Positions 1 to 10,834 of a DNA stretch of 64,000 nt are shown here, piece by piece (the first letter of the stretch is position 1; every line of letters begins with the position of its first letter). The stretch is from Cryptomeria japonica (lineage: Eukaryota; Streptophyta; Pinopsida; Cupressales; Cupressaceae), in assembly GCF_030272615.1 (NCBI RefSeq), contig NC_081412.1, forward strand, positions 100,317,796 to 100,381,795. The letters are read 5' to 3'. The notes under the pieces are model-generated. The model worked only from the letters and a program-made list of their open reading frames with translations. It was not told the origin of the DNA and made no database searches. Position numbers and translations under genes: made by a program.

Positions 1-1119
1 ATTTGTGCTAACTTTTTGGTCAAAAGTGCTAACTTATGGGACAAATGTGCTATTTTGTTGCTTGAAAGTGCTGCTTTGACTATGTTTCAAGGACTTATTT
101 CTAATTTTCCAGCATGTTGTTGGATATTTGCTCATTTTTAGATGATGATTTTCTTCAATTTTTTACCATTCTAAGAATGTTATAAACATAGAAGACATAG
201 TGTTTGAAAAACAAAATGCACAAGCAAGTACAAATCCTATGGCAGGCTGAGACAATAATTGTTGAATCTCACATGGGGTTTCCCCTGAGGCTACGTTATT
301 CAAAGTGGATATTTAGATGCTTGTCCCCACTGGATCCACCCTCGGCACTCATTTCTCTGGGGCAGCCAAGCACCAGTTTCCATGAAAACTCCCCATGGCA
401 AACTTTATATCTCTACTAAGAATTGTATGTGTGTGAGTTGCTTAAGAGGTTCAACCTCCTGCGCTAACAATTAGAAGGATTTTGGCAACTAGTACAAGTG
501 GTTTTTAGTAAAGGATTTCGGTCATGTGGCCATACATGCGGTACTTTCAGCTTTGTAAATACAGAAGGTTCCCAACCTATAGAGGTTATGCTACATAGGG
601 TTTATGGGGAAACATAGTGTTGGTATGAACTTATCAACACATGTTGTTTGTGACTTTCGTCACAAACATAATTTATTTAGAGTGGATCGGAAGGACTTGG
701 TATTAGCCCGTTTCCACTTTGAGTCATTCCCTTCTCACTGGCCCCCTCAAGGTAGGCCCTCTAAAGGTTACACATAAAAAAGAGTAGGTCTGGTTTTCTG
801 ATCACCGTATGAGGGTGAGATCATACTTACCTACTACTTCATCAAGCACGGAAAACACAAGTTTATTTTATCCCTCTACAATCTATGTGCAACTACTTTA
901 AAGAAGTCACTCAAAATGCAAGTTGCATGTTGTCGATTTATCCCTTAGTTAAGCTAAATGAGCAAGATATGATGTGTTACTTTCCAAAATAAAACTCTTA
1001 ATTAACTATGTGAGGAAATGTATGAAATTTTCATAAAAACAATCATGCACATAGATATGTTAGTAGTTTGAAATTTTTAGTTCTTGGACATTCAGACCTG
1101 CAGAAAAAGTTTGTTAGTT

Positions 1120-1400
1120 GCAAATAAAAGCGCTATCCTAGCAAATGTGTTGTCTTCCACCTCAAAAGCACTGACCTAGAGGACAAAAGCATGAACTTGC
1201 AATACAAAAGCACTGCTCTGTGGACTAAAATGCAAGAATTCACTGACAAAAGCACTAACCAAAATGACAAATGCATTAATCTCAAAGACAAAAGTGCTAA
1301 TCTAAGAATCAAATGTGTTGATTTGCCAACAAAAGCGCTAACCTAAATGCCAAATGCGCTAACCTGCAAGATAAAAACGCTAATCTATAAAATAAAAAGC
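1120..1400. repeat. Degenerate short repeats in leader of J
   Basis: About ten imperfect repeats of roughly 22-30 bp, each built around a core like aaaagcgctaacct (variants aaagcactaacc, aaatgcgctaacc, aaagtgctaatc), sit beside the primer binding site. The same core occurs several times at 1-75. They are non-coding and occupy the position that the acacaggcgcag repeats occupy in element H. Confidence 0.65.
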
Positions 1401-1501
1401 ACTGTCAGAACTCACACAGGCATGAATCTATATTACAAATGCACTAAAATTATGTTTGCAAGAACTAGATAGGATATTAGAAAGATATATGTAAGGCTCG
1501 A

Positions 1502-1519
1502 GCCCCATGGTGGGCGCCA
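1502..1519 (-). other. Primer binding site of J
   Basis: On the minus strand the LTR end is followed after three bases by TGGCGCCCACCATGGGGC. It starts with the TGG expected of a sequence pairing with a tRNA 3' CCA end. I did not assign the tRNA. Confidence 0.65.
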
Positions 1520-1522
1520 AAA

Positions 1523-2630
1523 TGTTTTGACCTGAATTTCATCTTTGAAATACTACCTGCAACATATTAGTTTCATAAAATACAAAGGAAAGGCTACAGG
1601 AAATCCAAACACAACCAATGAAACTACATGAAATTGATATTAAAATAAAAACACTATTATTACCTTCATGATTTAAGTCTCATTATGTCCTAGCTCCACT
1701 ATTCTTGGTTGTGGATAATTTTCTCTCAAACAAGCACTGGTAGCTTCCAACATGGGATATGACGAATGGACTGATAACTGATAGTTAACTGATACTATGA
1801 TATGCAATGCAAATGATTTAAGATAAAGGATTATTTTGAATGAGAAATGCTAAATTTCTAATTGCTTCAAGATAAAACTCATGGATGCATAAGTTTTAAT
1901 CAAAATTGTTAACTTGAAGACTAACTTTTTCTCAACTCAAACTCCTACTTTATGGACTTTTGAGAGGATAAGATGATTTGTCATGGATCAATGATCATGA
2001 TTAGATATACAAATTTGGATGGTTGTGAGCAAAGGTGAAGGTTGAGAGAAAGGGGGAAGGAGAAGACAAGTGTCACTCATCTCACCTTGACTGGGTTGCT
2101 AACTGAGAGAATCTAGGGATGGTTGGAGAATATTTAGGCATGAGAGGACAAGTGGACTCAAGCCCTTCCTAATATATAGGGATGTTAGAGAGAATATAGA
2201 AGAAGGTTAAGAAATATGTGTACGCACACAATATTTTATTTATTGTGGAAGTTGAAGATAAGTGGCTAATAAATGTTTTATTTATTTAATTTTGTTGATT
2301 TAATTTAGCCACATGATGGATGAGCTAGCAAAGGAAAGATGAAGTGGAGATGGAAGGTGAGTTGAAAATGAATTAAATAATTTAAGAAATCATTTAATAT
2401 TTAAGACTATAGGATAGAAGAATAATCATTAAATATTAGATATTTAATTGATTAGAGGAAAAGGATAAATGAATTAATAAATAAAATGTTTCAATTAAAT
2501 TAATTAATAGAAAGACATGAAATCAATTAAATAAATTAATCTTTTCAAATTAACTATTTAATAGAAGAATAATTATTAAATAAATATAAAATATTTATTT
2601 AATCGCTCATAGCCATTTTATGTGTATACA
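1523..2630 (-). repeat. 5' LTR of J
   Basis: The 1108-bp LTR starts with tgttttgacc and ends with tgtgtataca on the plus strand, giving TG...CA ends on both strands. The inner edge abuts the primer binding site. The outer edge abruptly interrupts the S gag reading frame, which fixes the boundary. It has no coding content and is A/T rich from about 2230. Confidence 0.7.
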
Positions 2631-2945
2631 ATTCCTTTTTGAAAACTACTTGTTAATGAGACTCCTAGTTTGGTAAATCACCCATATTCCATTCCATAAA
2701 TTATATGTGGTACTCTCATTTAAAACATTTAATAGGACATAATCAGATAAATACAAATGAATAGTGTTGCAAACATTTTCATCTAATTTCTTCTAATCTT
2801 CATTAGATACACAATCTAGTTTCTCCTCTTTATTAGCAACAATCCATTGATCTCTTTTTACCAAGAGATCCTCCATCTTTAGATTCCAAATCTCATACCC
2901 AAAACCATTGAAATTTTCAAAGTCCAATTGAGATGAGATAGCCAT
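2631..2945 (-). pseudogene. Copia gag N-terminal fragment (S)
   Basis: Minus-strand reading from an ATG at 2945 gives a protein with the N-terminal Copia Gag pattern: FNGFGYEIWNLKMEDLL near residues 13-29, a Trp at about residue 34, then DYVLLNVLNES and LWNGIW. This matches the family pattern of a conserved GxxYxxWxxxM segment followed by a helical region. There are two in-frame stops, at about codon 50 (an expected Trp position) and near the end. The reading frame is cut by the J LTR. Gag would form the virus-like particle; this copy is dead. Confidence 0.75.
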
Positions 2946-3084
2946 GATCTCTTATCATGATGTGAGCAAGAGCAGGAACTACTAAATATGAAATTGCAAG
3001 AAAAAAACAACACACTCTCAGTATAGAAAATAATACAATCAGATACTCCAAGAAAGGTGTCCCCTTCTCAAATCAAGCCAACTT

Positions 3085-3097
3085 GGCTTTGATACCA
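3085..3097 (-). other. Primer binding site of S (initiator Met type)
   Basis: TGGTATCAAAGCC on the minus strand, two bases inside the LTR end. It differs from the usual plant initiator-Met site TGGTATCAGAGC by one base. Confidence 0.75.
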
Positions 3098-3099
3098 AA

Positions 3100-3690
3100 T
3101 GTTCAAAACAAAATAAAACTTTATAGTGAAATTATGTTGATAATTTTTTGCATCCAAATTTAAAAAAACACAATAAATCATAGATGGAACTGGATGATAA
3201 AATAAATACAAACCACAACTCAATAATTGCATGAAGAAACCTTTTTGGTAAAAAATTCCAAACCCAAAGAGATATGAGACTTGTATTAATTCTTCAAATG
3301 AGTTACATCAATACAACTCATCTCTCTGAATTGCTGCAACACATCATTGCTTTAACAACTTGTGAATAACATATATTTTCTTCAACTCAAGCACTAAATA
3401 TATAGGCATGAGAGAAACCACAAATCACAAATGGTTTATAAAACCATTTAGGCAGAAATCACAAAAAAATAGAAAACTTCCTCATTTAACTCATGATTTT
3501 ATCTACCTTTTGAAATATTTTCTTTATCTTATCCAAGCTTTCATTTAACTTTCCATTTTTCATTCTTGTACTACTTTAACAATTAGAAAAAATCTTACAA
3601 GTTGTCATAATTGCATTTAGTAACTTTCATGCCAACTCAAATATAGTTACTATTTGTCAATTAATAATTAAATTCAAAATAGTAACAACA
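3100..3690 (-). repeat. 5' LTR of S
   Basis: It runs from tgttcaaaac to gtaacaaca on the plus strand. The inner boundary is fixed by the primer binding site. The outer boundary is fixed by the start of similarity between 3691 onward and the second R copy at about 12560. Confidence 0.65.
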
Positions 3691-4718
3691 AGGTTGAGAC
3701 ATTCTCTCAAAAGGGTGTTGGATAAAGATACATGTTTTGAAGATCTTTCTTATTAATTTGAACCATGGTTCAAGAAACCTTACCATCTATATCTACTAAT
3801 TTGGGAGAGGGAGGAGGCAAAACTCTCTTTTAGGTGTTAACCAAGAGTAATGCACAAGTAGAGGAGCACCCAACCAATAAAACTGAACATCAAGTAAAAG
3901 TTATAACACCAGCCAAAGGAGGCCCACTAACACCACTCATCATGTAATAGGGGAAGAAGGAATGATATCATCTTCAAGATACATAAGTGGAGGATGAAAC
4001 ATCACCCAAAAACAACAAGAGGCTTACAAGCCCCCAAATAGTAGTCAAACTTGACAACATCCATTGTATGAAGAGAATTATTTGTCCAAGAGGAAGATCT
4101 TAGGACATTAAGGTGTCAGACATCAAAAACCAAATGTCCCATGAAAATATACCACTTATGGTAGAAGAATGTGGCTTCAAAATTCAATGATTGACTCCAA
4201 TAATGATATAACAATTACTAAAAAATCCTTTGTGGAGAGGATCCTCAACAAATCAATTGAATTAGAATACAAGAAAAGGTGGTGTGAGAGAAATATATAG
4301 TAGAATGATCCACTTTGATGAAACATCACATAGAGATACCAATACTCACACATAATACTTCCCACTAGAATACAAATTTAGATTAGGGAGGCAAATCTAA
4401 TTAGGTAGCGAGTTGAAAGATTTCATGAGGGGATTAAAGAAAGGATCCCAAGACTTCAAAAATTATTTATGCTGACCATGTAGACAATTATTGACCATCA
4501 AGAGCTATATTTCATTTCAAGACTAAGTTCAAACCAACAACAAAGTAACCATTGGCACAAAATCTCAATTGTAATTTTTCCTTTTCATGATAGGCTATCA
4601 CTACTTTGAAGGCCATCAATTAAGATGACAAAGCCAAGGCCATAATTTATCAAGTCTTTTAATTAGACCTTTATAAGAGAAAATAGTCCTCTTTTTAAAA
4701 AACTACCTTACCCAAATC
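3691..4718 (-). repeat. Dispersed repeat R copy 1, segment 1 (LINE ORF1-like)
   Basis: This segment aligns by eye with R copy 2 at 12560-13285 and 30962-31320, for example tacatgttttgaa, gagaggagcacc and the run from aaaccaacaac to ataggctatca. On the minus strand, 4100-4330 reads like the C-terminal end of an L1 ORF1 (Gag-like) protein. A degenerate zinc knuckle is visible with its cysteines changed to tyrosine (FFYHKWYIFMGHL), which TGT-to-TAT mutations explain. Copy 2 has the matching DYEGIPF pattern. The LINE assignment is weak; the repeat relationship is clear. The segment is ended by solo LTR K. Confidence 0.55.
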
Positions 4719-5966
4719 TGTTGATCAGGTTGAAAGCACTGAAATACTGAGAGGGTGAATCGGTATTCTCACAAAATTTTTTTTTTCATCAATTATGATT
4801 GTCCACAAAAATATAAAACAAACTTGATTGATATAAAGCAGTTAATGCAGAATAAACATGAAGAACAAAACCACAAGATGAACACCAAATTATATGTGGA
4901 AAACCCAAATGGGAAAACCCATGGAGAGTGTTAACTCTTAAGAGAATATAACTAGTTATAATTGTGTTTACAAAGGGGTGGCTCACTATCAGGTGGCTCA
5001 CTGCCAGACTACAAAAAATGACTCACTACTAGACTATTCACTGTAGATATAGAAAGAGATGGAAAACTACCTAAATGCTCACTGCAATTGAAAAAGTTGA
5101 ACTGAGAAGGTTTGCATCTCCAAATGCATGGGATCAGTTCCAAGTTTAAGCTCAAATTATAAATCACTAAATCTATAGTAGTTCCGGTTAGAGATCTTTG
5201 TACAACTGTCCTATAGTAGGTCTAGTAAAGGACTACTACAACATTGTCTACCTTTGTTGTCTACAACTCACACTTCACACACACTCCTATCCTCACTGCC
5301 AACTTTCTTTCGCATACCACACACACCTTCACTCACTCAGTCTATACTTATATTTTTCTCTTGCATTTTCTACTACATATGTATAAGTATATATATTAGA
5401 GAGCACAAATACAAAATAGTGTGTCGGGAAAGCCCAACATGTTATTGATATGCTCATGTCGGCCTTCGCAAGACTTCTACATGTTTCCTTTACATACCCC
5501 AATTGCCAATGCATATACTGAGATTACCGAAAAGGGATAGGGTCATCCGAACCCAAGAATAATGACCCATAAGCACAAGATCAAGCCCAATATCTCCAAA
5601 ATATAGGATCCACGCCTACCAAGAAAACTACAAAATGAAACCTGAAGAGATACTTCTGACAATTACCAAAGTTGCTAAGGCCAAGATCAATGAGAACTTC
5701 TAGCACCGAGATACTAGGATTAATGAGAACTCAATGAAACCTCTAAAGACATCATCTAGGGTTGTCCATGTTGCATAATAACTTCTGACCAAAACCACAA
5801 CATCTGAACTACACATCCACACTGACTGCATACAATCCTCACATACAACAACAACCACAACATCCATAACATCTAGACTAATGTTCAGACCTCATACACT
5901 ATCCGGTCCAAACCAAATATAAGTGGGTTTGACATCAATGACAATATTATTCACACAAGTCTAACA
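4719..5966 (-). repeat. Solo LTR K
   Basis: This 1248-bp insertion in repeat R runs from tgttgatcagg to agtctaaca and has no internal region. Near its plus-strand start it carries actgagagggtgaatc, the reverse complement of the gattcacc-ctctcagt 3' end seen in the Copia LTRs of this window. Flanking bases are aaatc (4714-4718) and aaaac (5967-5971), a 4-of-5 match for a 5-bp target duplication. The small frames at 5198-5514 are shadows in T/C-rich LTR sequence. Confidence 0.65.
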
Positions 5967-6259
5967 AAAACTACTAGCCCAAAACTACTAGAACAAACCT
6001 TCTCTCCTAAAGAACACATAAACATAGAACACCTAGCCTTGGGAGAGTAGAGAATGTATTAGAAAGAGGTTCATGAGTAGGATAGATAACAACACACTTA
6101 GGATAACTATGCAAATAAATGTTCACATAGCTCCTCCTAATAATATCACTAGGGGAGGTGCCATTAGTGTGAACACATGCTTCCATCAATAAAATTAGTA
6201 AGCAAGAGAGAATGTTACAAAGCCTTATATATAGAAAAATAAGAGAGGTATTTCATTCC
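5967..6259 (-). repeat. Repeat R copy 1, segment 2
   Basis: Resumes after solo LTR K and aligns with R copy 2 at about 31340-31600 (acataaa-acacctagcc, ggggaggt-ccatta, aagagagaat). It is cut at 6259 by Q. No coding function is visible. Confidence 0.55.
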
Positions 6260-6489
6260 TATTAGGAAATAATGCTTTAAACCCACATTATAATAATCCA
6301 TTTCCTACATAACCCATGAGAGAAAAACATGAATACAAGCTTACACCATAATACAAAGATCAAATTGACAAGCCACAAGATAACACAAGATATATACCAG
6401 GAAAACCCTCATGAGGGAAAAACCCAGCCTCCAAAAGCATCCATACTTTATTATATTAATCAATCATAAAGCAACATGGAGTTACAATG

Positions 6490-6880
6490 CAGAACGAGGA
6501 GACCATCAAGCACCTTTATTATTGATAACCTCAAAAAAAGAGGTATGTGCATGCCTAGTGTTTGTTTTCTTTGTATGCAAAATGAGGAGACCATCAACCA
6601 CCCGCTCTTTCATTATTCCTTCTCTAATGTTGTATGGGGAAGATGTCTGGATCACTTCAATATCATCTGGAGTTTCCTGGAGTCAGTTCAAGAGGTTTTT
6701 AATTCTTGGCAGCACCCATGAAGGAATAAATCCACTATTTTGTTGTGGAAATTGGCTTTACCCCATATGTGCTAGGGTATATGGAAAGAGAGAAATGAAA
6801 GAGTATTTAGAGAGAAGGTGTCTAAGGATAAATTGTGTTTGAGAAAATAAAAAGAAGTATATTGAAAAATATGAATATCA
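6490..6880 (+). pseudogene. LINE reverse transcriptase C-terminal zinc-binding (zf-RVT) region
   Basis: The frame 6476-6721 reads CMPSVCFLCMQNEETINHPLFHY followed by VVWGRCL. This is the Cys-Cys...His-His pattern of the zf-RVT domain between reverse transcriptase and RNase H in plant L1 elements. A stop and frameshift follow near 6720-6770. The text continues as a Trp-rich stretch (GIWKERNERVF) that links to the RNase H downstream. It is a truncated, non-functional piece of ORF2. Confidence 0.7.
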
Positions 6881-6882
6881 TA

Positions 6883-7509
6883 GGTGGTATTGATAAGCCT
6901 CAAGACAAGAATGATCAAATAATCTTCAAGAAGTGGATATTAAAAGGTAGTGATCATGTTCAGACCAATCCTAGAGAGGGTGTGATATGAGAATGTCCTC
7001 CCAATGGTTGGATGAAAATCAACTTTGATGGAGCCTCAAAGGGTAATCCTGGTATTGCGGGATGTGGTGTGGTCTTAAGGGACGAATGGGGAAAATGCAA
7101 AATTATTAAATGCATACCTATAGGAAATCAAACAAATCATGTTGTTGAGGCTATGGCAGCTTATCACGGGATGGTCCTTGTAAAGGAAGCTAACTACACC
7201 AGAGTCTGGTGTGAAGGAGACTCATTGAATATAATCAACTATTTGAACAAGAAGTTCCCGCCATCATGGTCAATAAACAATGCTATTAAAGCAGCTAAGA
7301 AAATAAGTGAGAAATTTGAAATGTGTGTTTTTACACATGTGTACAGGGAAGTAAACTCATGTGCTGACTGGGCCACCAACCTGGCCTGTCAAACTGAGGA
7401 AATCATAACTATTAATGGTGAAAGCGAACTCGCATGTGAAGCGAAATCCTTGCTCGATCTAGACCGTATCCAGATGAGGCAACATGGCACCATCAACCAT
7501 AACTTCTAA
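6883..7509 (+). pseudogene. LINE RNase H domain
   Basis: The open stretch 7012-7509 encodes a plant-LINE RNase H. The first strand is INFDGASKGNPG (catalytic Asp), then EAMAAYHGM (Glu), then WCEGDSLNIINYL (Asp), and near the end VNSCADWATNLA (final Asp). All four acidic positions are present. Upstream in the same frame, PPNGWMKINFDG is the usual linker from zf-RVT, interrupted by a TGA at an expected Trp position (about 6988). The domain would remove the RNA template strand during target-primed reverse transcription. It is part of the truncated ORF2, so it has no start codon of its own. Confidence 0.85.
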
Positions 7510-7785
7510 ACGCCTCTTCCTCTTATTATGAAGCAAGTTTACAATGGAGGTGATATGCATTTATTTAAGTGTCTTTTCATAATTGCTTGGCATGGATTCA
7601 GGGTTGTTTTTCAGGGCAACTACAGAAACCAGAGAAGAAGACTCAGAGTCGAGAGAAGGAAATTCAGGGATTGCGAAGGTAAAATGGGAGGGAATAGAAA
7701 AAGGTTCAAACCTACCTCTTGCTTGGAATAGAGGAAGAATAGAGAAGTTTGGGAAATTCTTTAGGAGGGGGGTCTGAGTGTGATT

Positions 7786-9053
7786 ATGGAGAGGCTTAGT
7801 GGGAAAGATCCTATGGTCACTAAACACTTTATCTAGAATTGGAAGAATGGCAAAATTTTGGTGGGGACCCAAATGCTGATTGTGGATGAGAAGATTATTG
7901 CTGAAGCCATGGGGATGATGATAGAGGGTATGAAATTTTATAGAGATTGTAGCATCTCTGATAAGGCAACGGACAAATTTCCTATCACAGAAGGTGAGAA
8001 GAAGAAAGTGGTGAAGGTTGACAACTCCTATCACTCCCCAAAATGTATATGCACGCCATGGAGGTTTGTTTTATTTGCTATAATTACCTATATAACTTTG
8101 GATGGCAGGTTCACAAGAGCTTATGGACACCACTTTGTTTTGATCAACCATTTTCACCATGGGGAAAAGGTGAGCTTGCCATATTGTCTTGCATGTTCCA
8201 TGTACCATACTATCAAAGAGATACAAAAATATCCCAAGGGTGACCATGCTCTTCACCAGGGTCTTATGGCTCTTGTTTATAAAGTGCTGAAAGGTAAATG
8301 CATTGAAAAACCTATTAAAGGTAAAAATGCAACAGATGAGGACACAAAGAGTGAGGTTAGTGGTTTTAACTTCAACTTGGAGACTGAAGGCAATTTGAAG
8401 GAGCCAAGTAAAAAGGGGAGGAACAAGGCTAAGAGGAAAAGAATTGTGGTGGATTCAGATATTTCAAAGTCTGAGGACAAGTCCTTTGAAGGTAAATTCA
8501 TCAAAAATAAGAAAGGGAAAGGCACCTGAAAGCAAACCCAGAGGAAGAAGAACATCAGCAAGCGAGGGAGCAAAGATATTAGTCAAATTTTGATTAATTT
8601 TGATGAAGAGGTAGAGGAGAATAAAAATTATGATGGGAAGGATAAGGAGGGGGAAGAGATGCTAGTTGTGGGAAACACTAAGGATTTGAGCACTCAAGGT
8701 CTGTAGAAAGAGTATCAAGAGGAAAAAAGGGGTAAATCTACAGATTGTGTTGGAGAAAATGAGAGTATTAAGCATTTCTGTGATACCATCAACACAATGG
8801 TGAAAGACATCAATAGCCTGAAGAAAGATATGAATGTTGTCAAAAGAGCAATGATGGGTGACAAACCCTTGACTAAAAATGTTAAAGAGTTGGCGGTGGC
8901 AATTAATAATGTTGAAGCCATTGAAAGCATGGTGAGTAAAATTATTGCAACTGAAAATAAGATTAAGGATATGGTAGAGAATAAGGAGGTGAAAGGGATG
9001 GAAATTGCTATGAACAATCTGGGCAACAGAATTGACAGGATGGAACTGTAAAG
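7786..9053 (+). pseudogene. Extra ORF of LINE L: PMD-like helical domain, linker, coiled coil (part 1)
   Basis: A single plus-strand frame runs from ATG 7786 to 9053 with three in-frame stops (TAG 7834, TGA 8527, TAG 8704). Residues about 1-185 are globular and helical: a segment GTQMLIVDEKIIAEAMGM, then FVLFAIITYITLDGRF, then LACSMYHTIKEIQ and ALHQGLMALVYKVL. Order and spacing resemble ORF2 of element A (ILITKKMIHRITGLP, then FGIIIIAYKLY, then LLICIFFYVQNF). A Lys/Asp/Glu-rich linker (about 190-320) and a coiled-coil region (about 335-420) follow. It lies downstream of RNase H inside the LINE target duplications, where L1 elements normally have only a 3' UTR. The family link is my inference from pattern. 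No enzyme motif is seen. Confidence 0.55.
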
Positions 9054-9068
9054 TTCTAATGCCAATAG

Positions 9069-10552
9069 CTAACAAGATGAGGGAGGGGTGAATCATACAA
9101 ACTTAATCTTCCATAAAATCAACAGATTCAACCTCAATAACTTATACTTCAGCAATATAACCAAAAACTGCTAAACATGCTAACTCATAAACACATAATC
9201 ATCATGACACATATAACACCAGATTTAATGTGGAAAATCAAATAGGGAAAAACCACTATGGGATTTTAGACCCACTAAGAAATATACTCTTCTAGAGTAT
9301 GCTCGGTTAAAAGAAAATCATGTTAAAGATTACAAACACATTACTAGATGTGACCTGGTTAAGGGATTTCCCTCAGATCTGTTAGGATCTTCACTTTGTT
9401 AGAAGTGACCTTGTCAAAGGATTTCAAACACTCATTTAGAATGTTACCTTGCTAGAGGGTTTACAAATAAGACTGTTAAGTCCACTCGGTTAAGAGATTT
9501 TCTGTCACTTACAAAATAACAGTAATAAAATATATCTGCAACTTCACATCTAAAATGCTAAAGTAGATTCTTATTTGCTCAACACTGTCTAGTCATAGGA
9601 CTTATCTTGTCCCTCTGTTGGGCTCCCTACATTGTTATTCAAATAGGTCTTCAAGCTTTTGTGCTCGGTAATCACTATGTAGCATCCTTATGCTTACACT
9701 TGCCTGCATATATTGTTTATCAACAATTCCTTATTTATAAACAATTTGCTAACCGCTTAATCTTCTTGATCATATTTCCCATGATCAATCATAGCCATCA
9801 GATCTTCAATCTTGACTAGGTTCAATGTATCTTTTGATCTGAAAACATTTTACCTCACCTTGGAACTTGCATTCCTTCCTAGGAACTTGTGCTAGGTTAT
9901 TGCGGTTCAATCTGTACTGTAGATCTTCCTTTGGATTTTCCATTTCCGTAGATCCTTAACAAACTTCATGTGTGGCATACCAATCATTTATTCAACTCTA
10001 GCTCATCAACATCCTTCATTAAATAATGCTTTTATCCATCCAATGTGATCTTTCATAACTCGGTTGTTACTCGGTAAATACTAAACTTCACTCGGTAGAC
10101 ATTCTGCCTTCTTTAACCGATATCGATAACCTTAGGGTTTACCGACTAGGTTCTTAGGGTTTACCAACTAGGTTCTTAGGGTTTACCAACTAGGTTCTTT
10201 GCTCGGTGACATAGTATAGTATTAACCTTACAAACAACATTTGTAGGATATCAAAACAATCTAAACCACATGATCTCATCATTGCCTAACTCGGTAATAG
10301 TTGCCCATTGAATAACTTATTTCTCCCCTTATTCATCACATTCTTTCCGTGTCACTTACCGACTTCTTAATTCTCATCAATACATACTTCTCAAGATATG
10401 GCAACATCATACTGAATTAGAAAATCAATTTCTTGACATCAATGACAAAATAATATTATAAAGACAGTGATCATCCTTCTTCAGTTATATCAATAATCTC
10501 CAACAACCTTCTCAATATCCTTAATGAAATGCCAACAATCTCCTTTCTATTG
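9069..10552 (-). mobile_element. LTR-type insertion M inside LINE L
   Basis: This 1.48-kb sequence interrupts the extra ORF of LINE L. On the minus strand a purine tract (agaaaggagat) precedes TGTTGGCATTTC at 10538, like the PPT and LTR start of the Copia elements here. At the other end the plus strand reads ggaggggtgaatcatac, the reverse complement of the common LTR 3' end. It contains eight CTCGGT motifs (TACCGAG-type on the minus strand), as in the LTR of element A. It is flanked by a 12-bp direct repeat taatgccaatag (9057-9068 and 10553-10564). I read it as a 3' LTR with a short piece of internal sequence. The frame 9607-9819 is not a gene. Confidence 0.55.
10131..10196. repeat. 22-bp tandem repeat, three copies
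   Basis: Three head-to-tail copies of cttagggtttaccaactaggtt; the first has g for a at one position. It lies within insertion M and contains a telomere-like ttagggttta string once per unit. Confidence 0.85.
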
Positions 10553-10564
10553 TAATGCCAATAG

Positions 10565-10834
10565 GAACTCACTATAAAGAAGATAGCTAAACAGAATTTC
10601 CAGATTCTCAAAGCCTCGGTGGACAACATGAACATTTTGATCAACAAATTTGACATCAAAGAGAAAGAAGGTGACAAGGATCAGCTGGACAAAAAAGGTC
10701 ATGAGAAGAGGACCAGAGTTAATACCAGGAATAAGGGTGACATCGAAGGTCGAGAGATAGATGATTTAAAGACCTCTGTAGACAACATGAAACAGATGGT
10801 GGTCCACGCTGAAGATATCATGAAAAATATCTAG
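10565..10834 (+). pseudogene. Extra ORF of LINE L, part 2 (C-terminal coiled coil)
   Basis: This continues the coiled-coil region after insertion M, offset by one frame from part 1. The text reads ELTIKKIAKQNFQILKASVDNMN, then a charged stretch (KEKEGDKDQLDKKGHEKRTR), then DDLKTSVDNMKQMVVHAEDIM, ending at TAG 10832-10834. Heptad-like spacing of Ile/Leu/Val/Met is visible in both ends. The join to part 1 falls at the 12-bp repeat flanking M, so the ORF was probably continuous before M arrived. Function unknown. Confidence 0.5.

Larger units (their letters stand above)
1..2630 (-). mobile_element. Gypsy-like element J, 5' leader and 5' LTR (rest lies left of window)
   Basis: A minus-strand LTR retrotransposon enters from the left edge. 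The piece present is its 5' LTR (1523-2630), primer binding site and about 1.5 kb of non-coding leader. The leader at about 270-520 resembles the leader of element H at about 28300-28470 (shared stretches such as cggcactca, gcagccaagca and ccccatgg), so J is probably a relative of H, which is Tat-type Gypsy. J lies inside the gag of Copia S, and bases 2631-2635 (attcc) should be one copy of its target duplication. No gene is visible in 1-1501; the short frames there are not coding. Confidence 0.7.
2631..3690 (-). mobile_element. Copia element S, 5' end (interrupted by J)
   Basis: A minus-strand Ty1/Copia element. Its 5' LTR is 3100-3690 (591 bp, TG...CA ends). An initiator-Met-type primer binding site and the first part of gag follow. 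Gag stops where J was inserted at 2630/2631, and the rest of S must lie left of the window. The outer LTR edge at 3690 abuts repeat R copy 1. Confidence 0.75.

Noticed and set aside
204-419. 71-residue ORF at window start
   Set aside because: Falls in the non-coding leader shared by J and H; the matching H region has no equivalent open frame.
1120-1400. Regularly spaced repeats suggesting a CRISPR-like array
   Set aside because: Units are degenerate and unequal, there are no unique spacers, and the context is a plant LTR element leader.
7786-9053. A host gene at this place
   Set aside because: It lies between LINE RNase H and the LINE tail within one target duplication, has three stops and no intron signals I could support.
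10131-10196. Telomere-type repeat
   Set aside because: The period is 22 bp, not 7, with three units inside a transposon.
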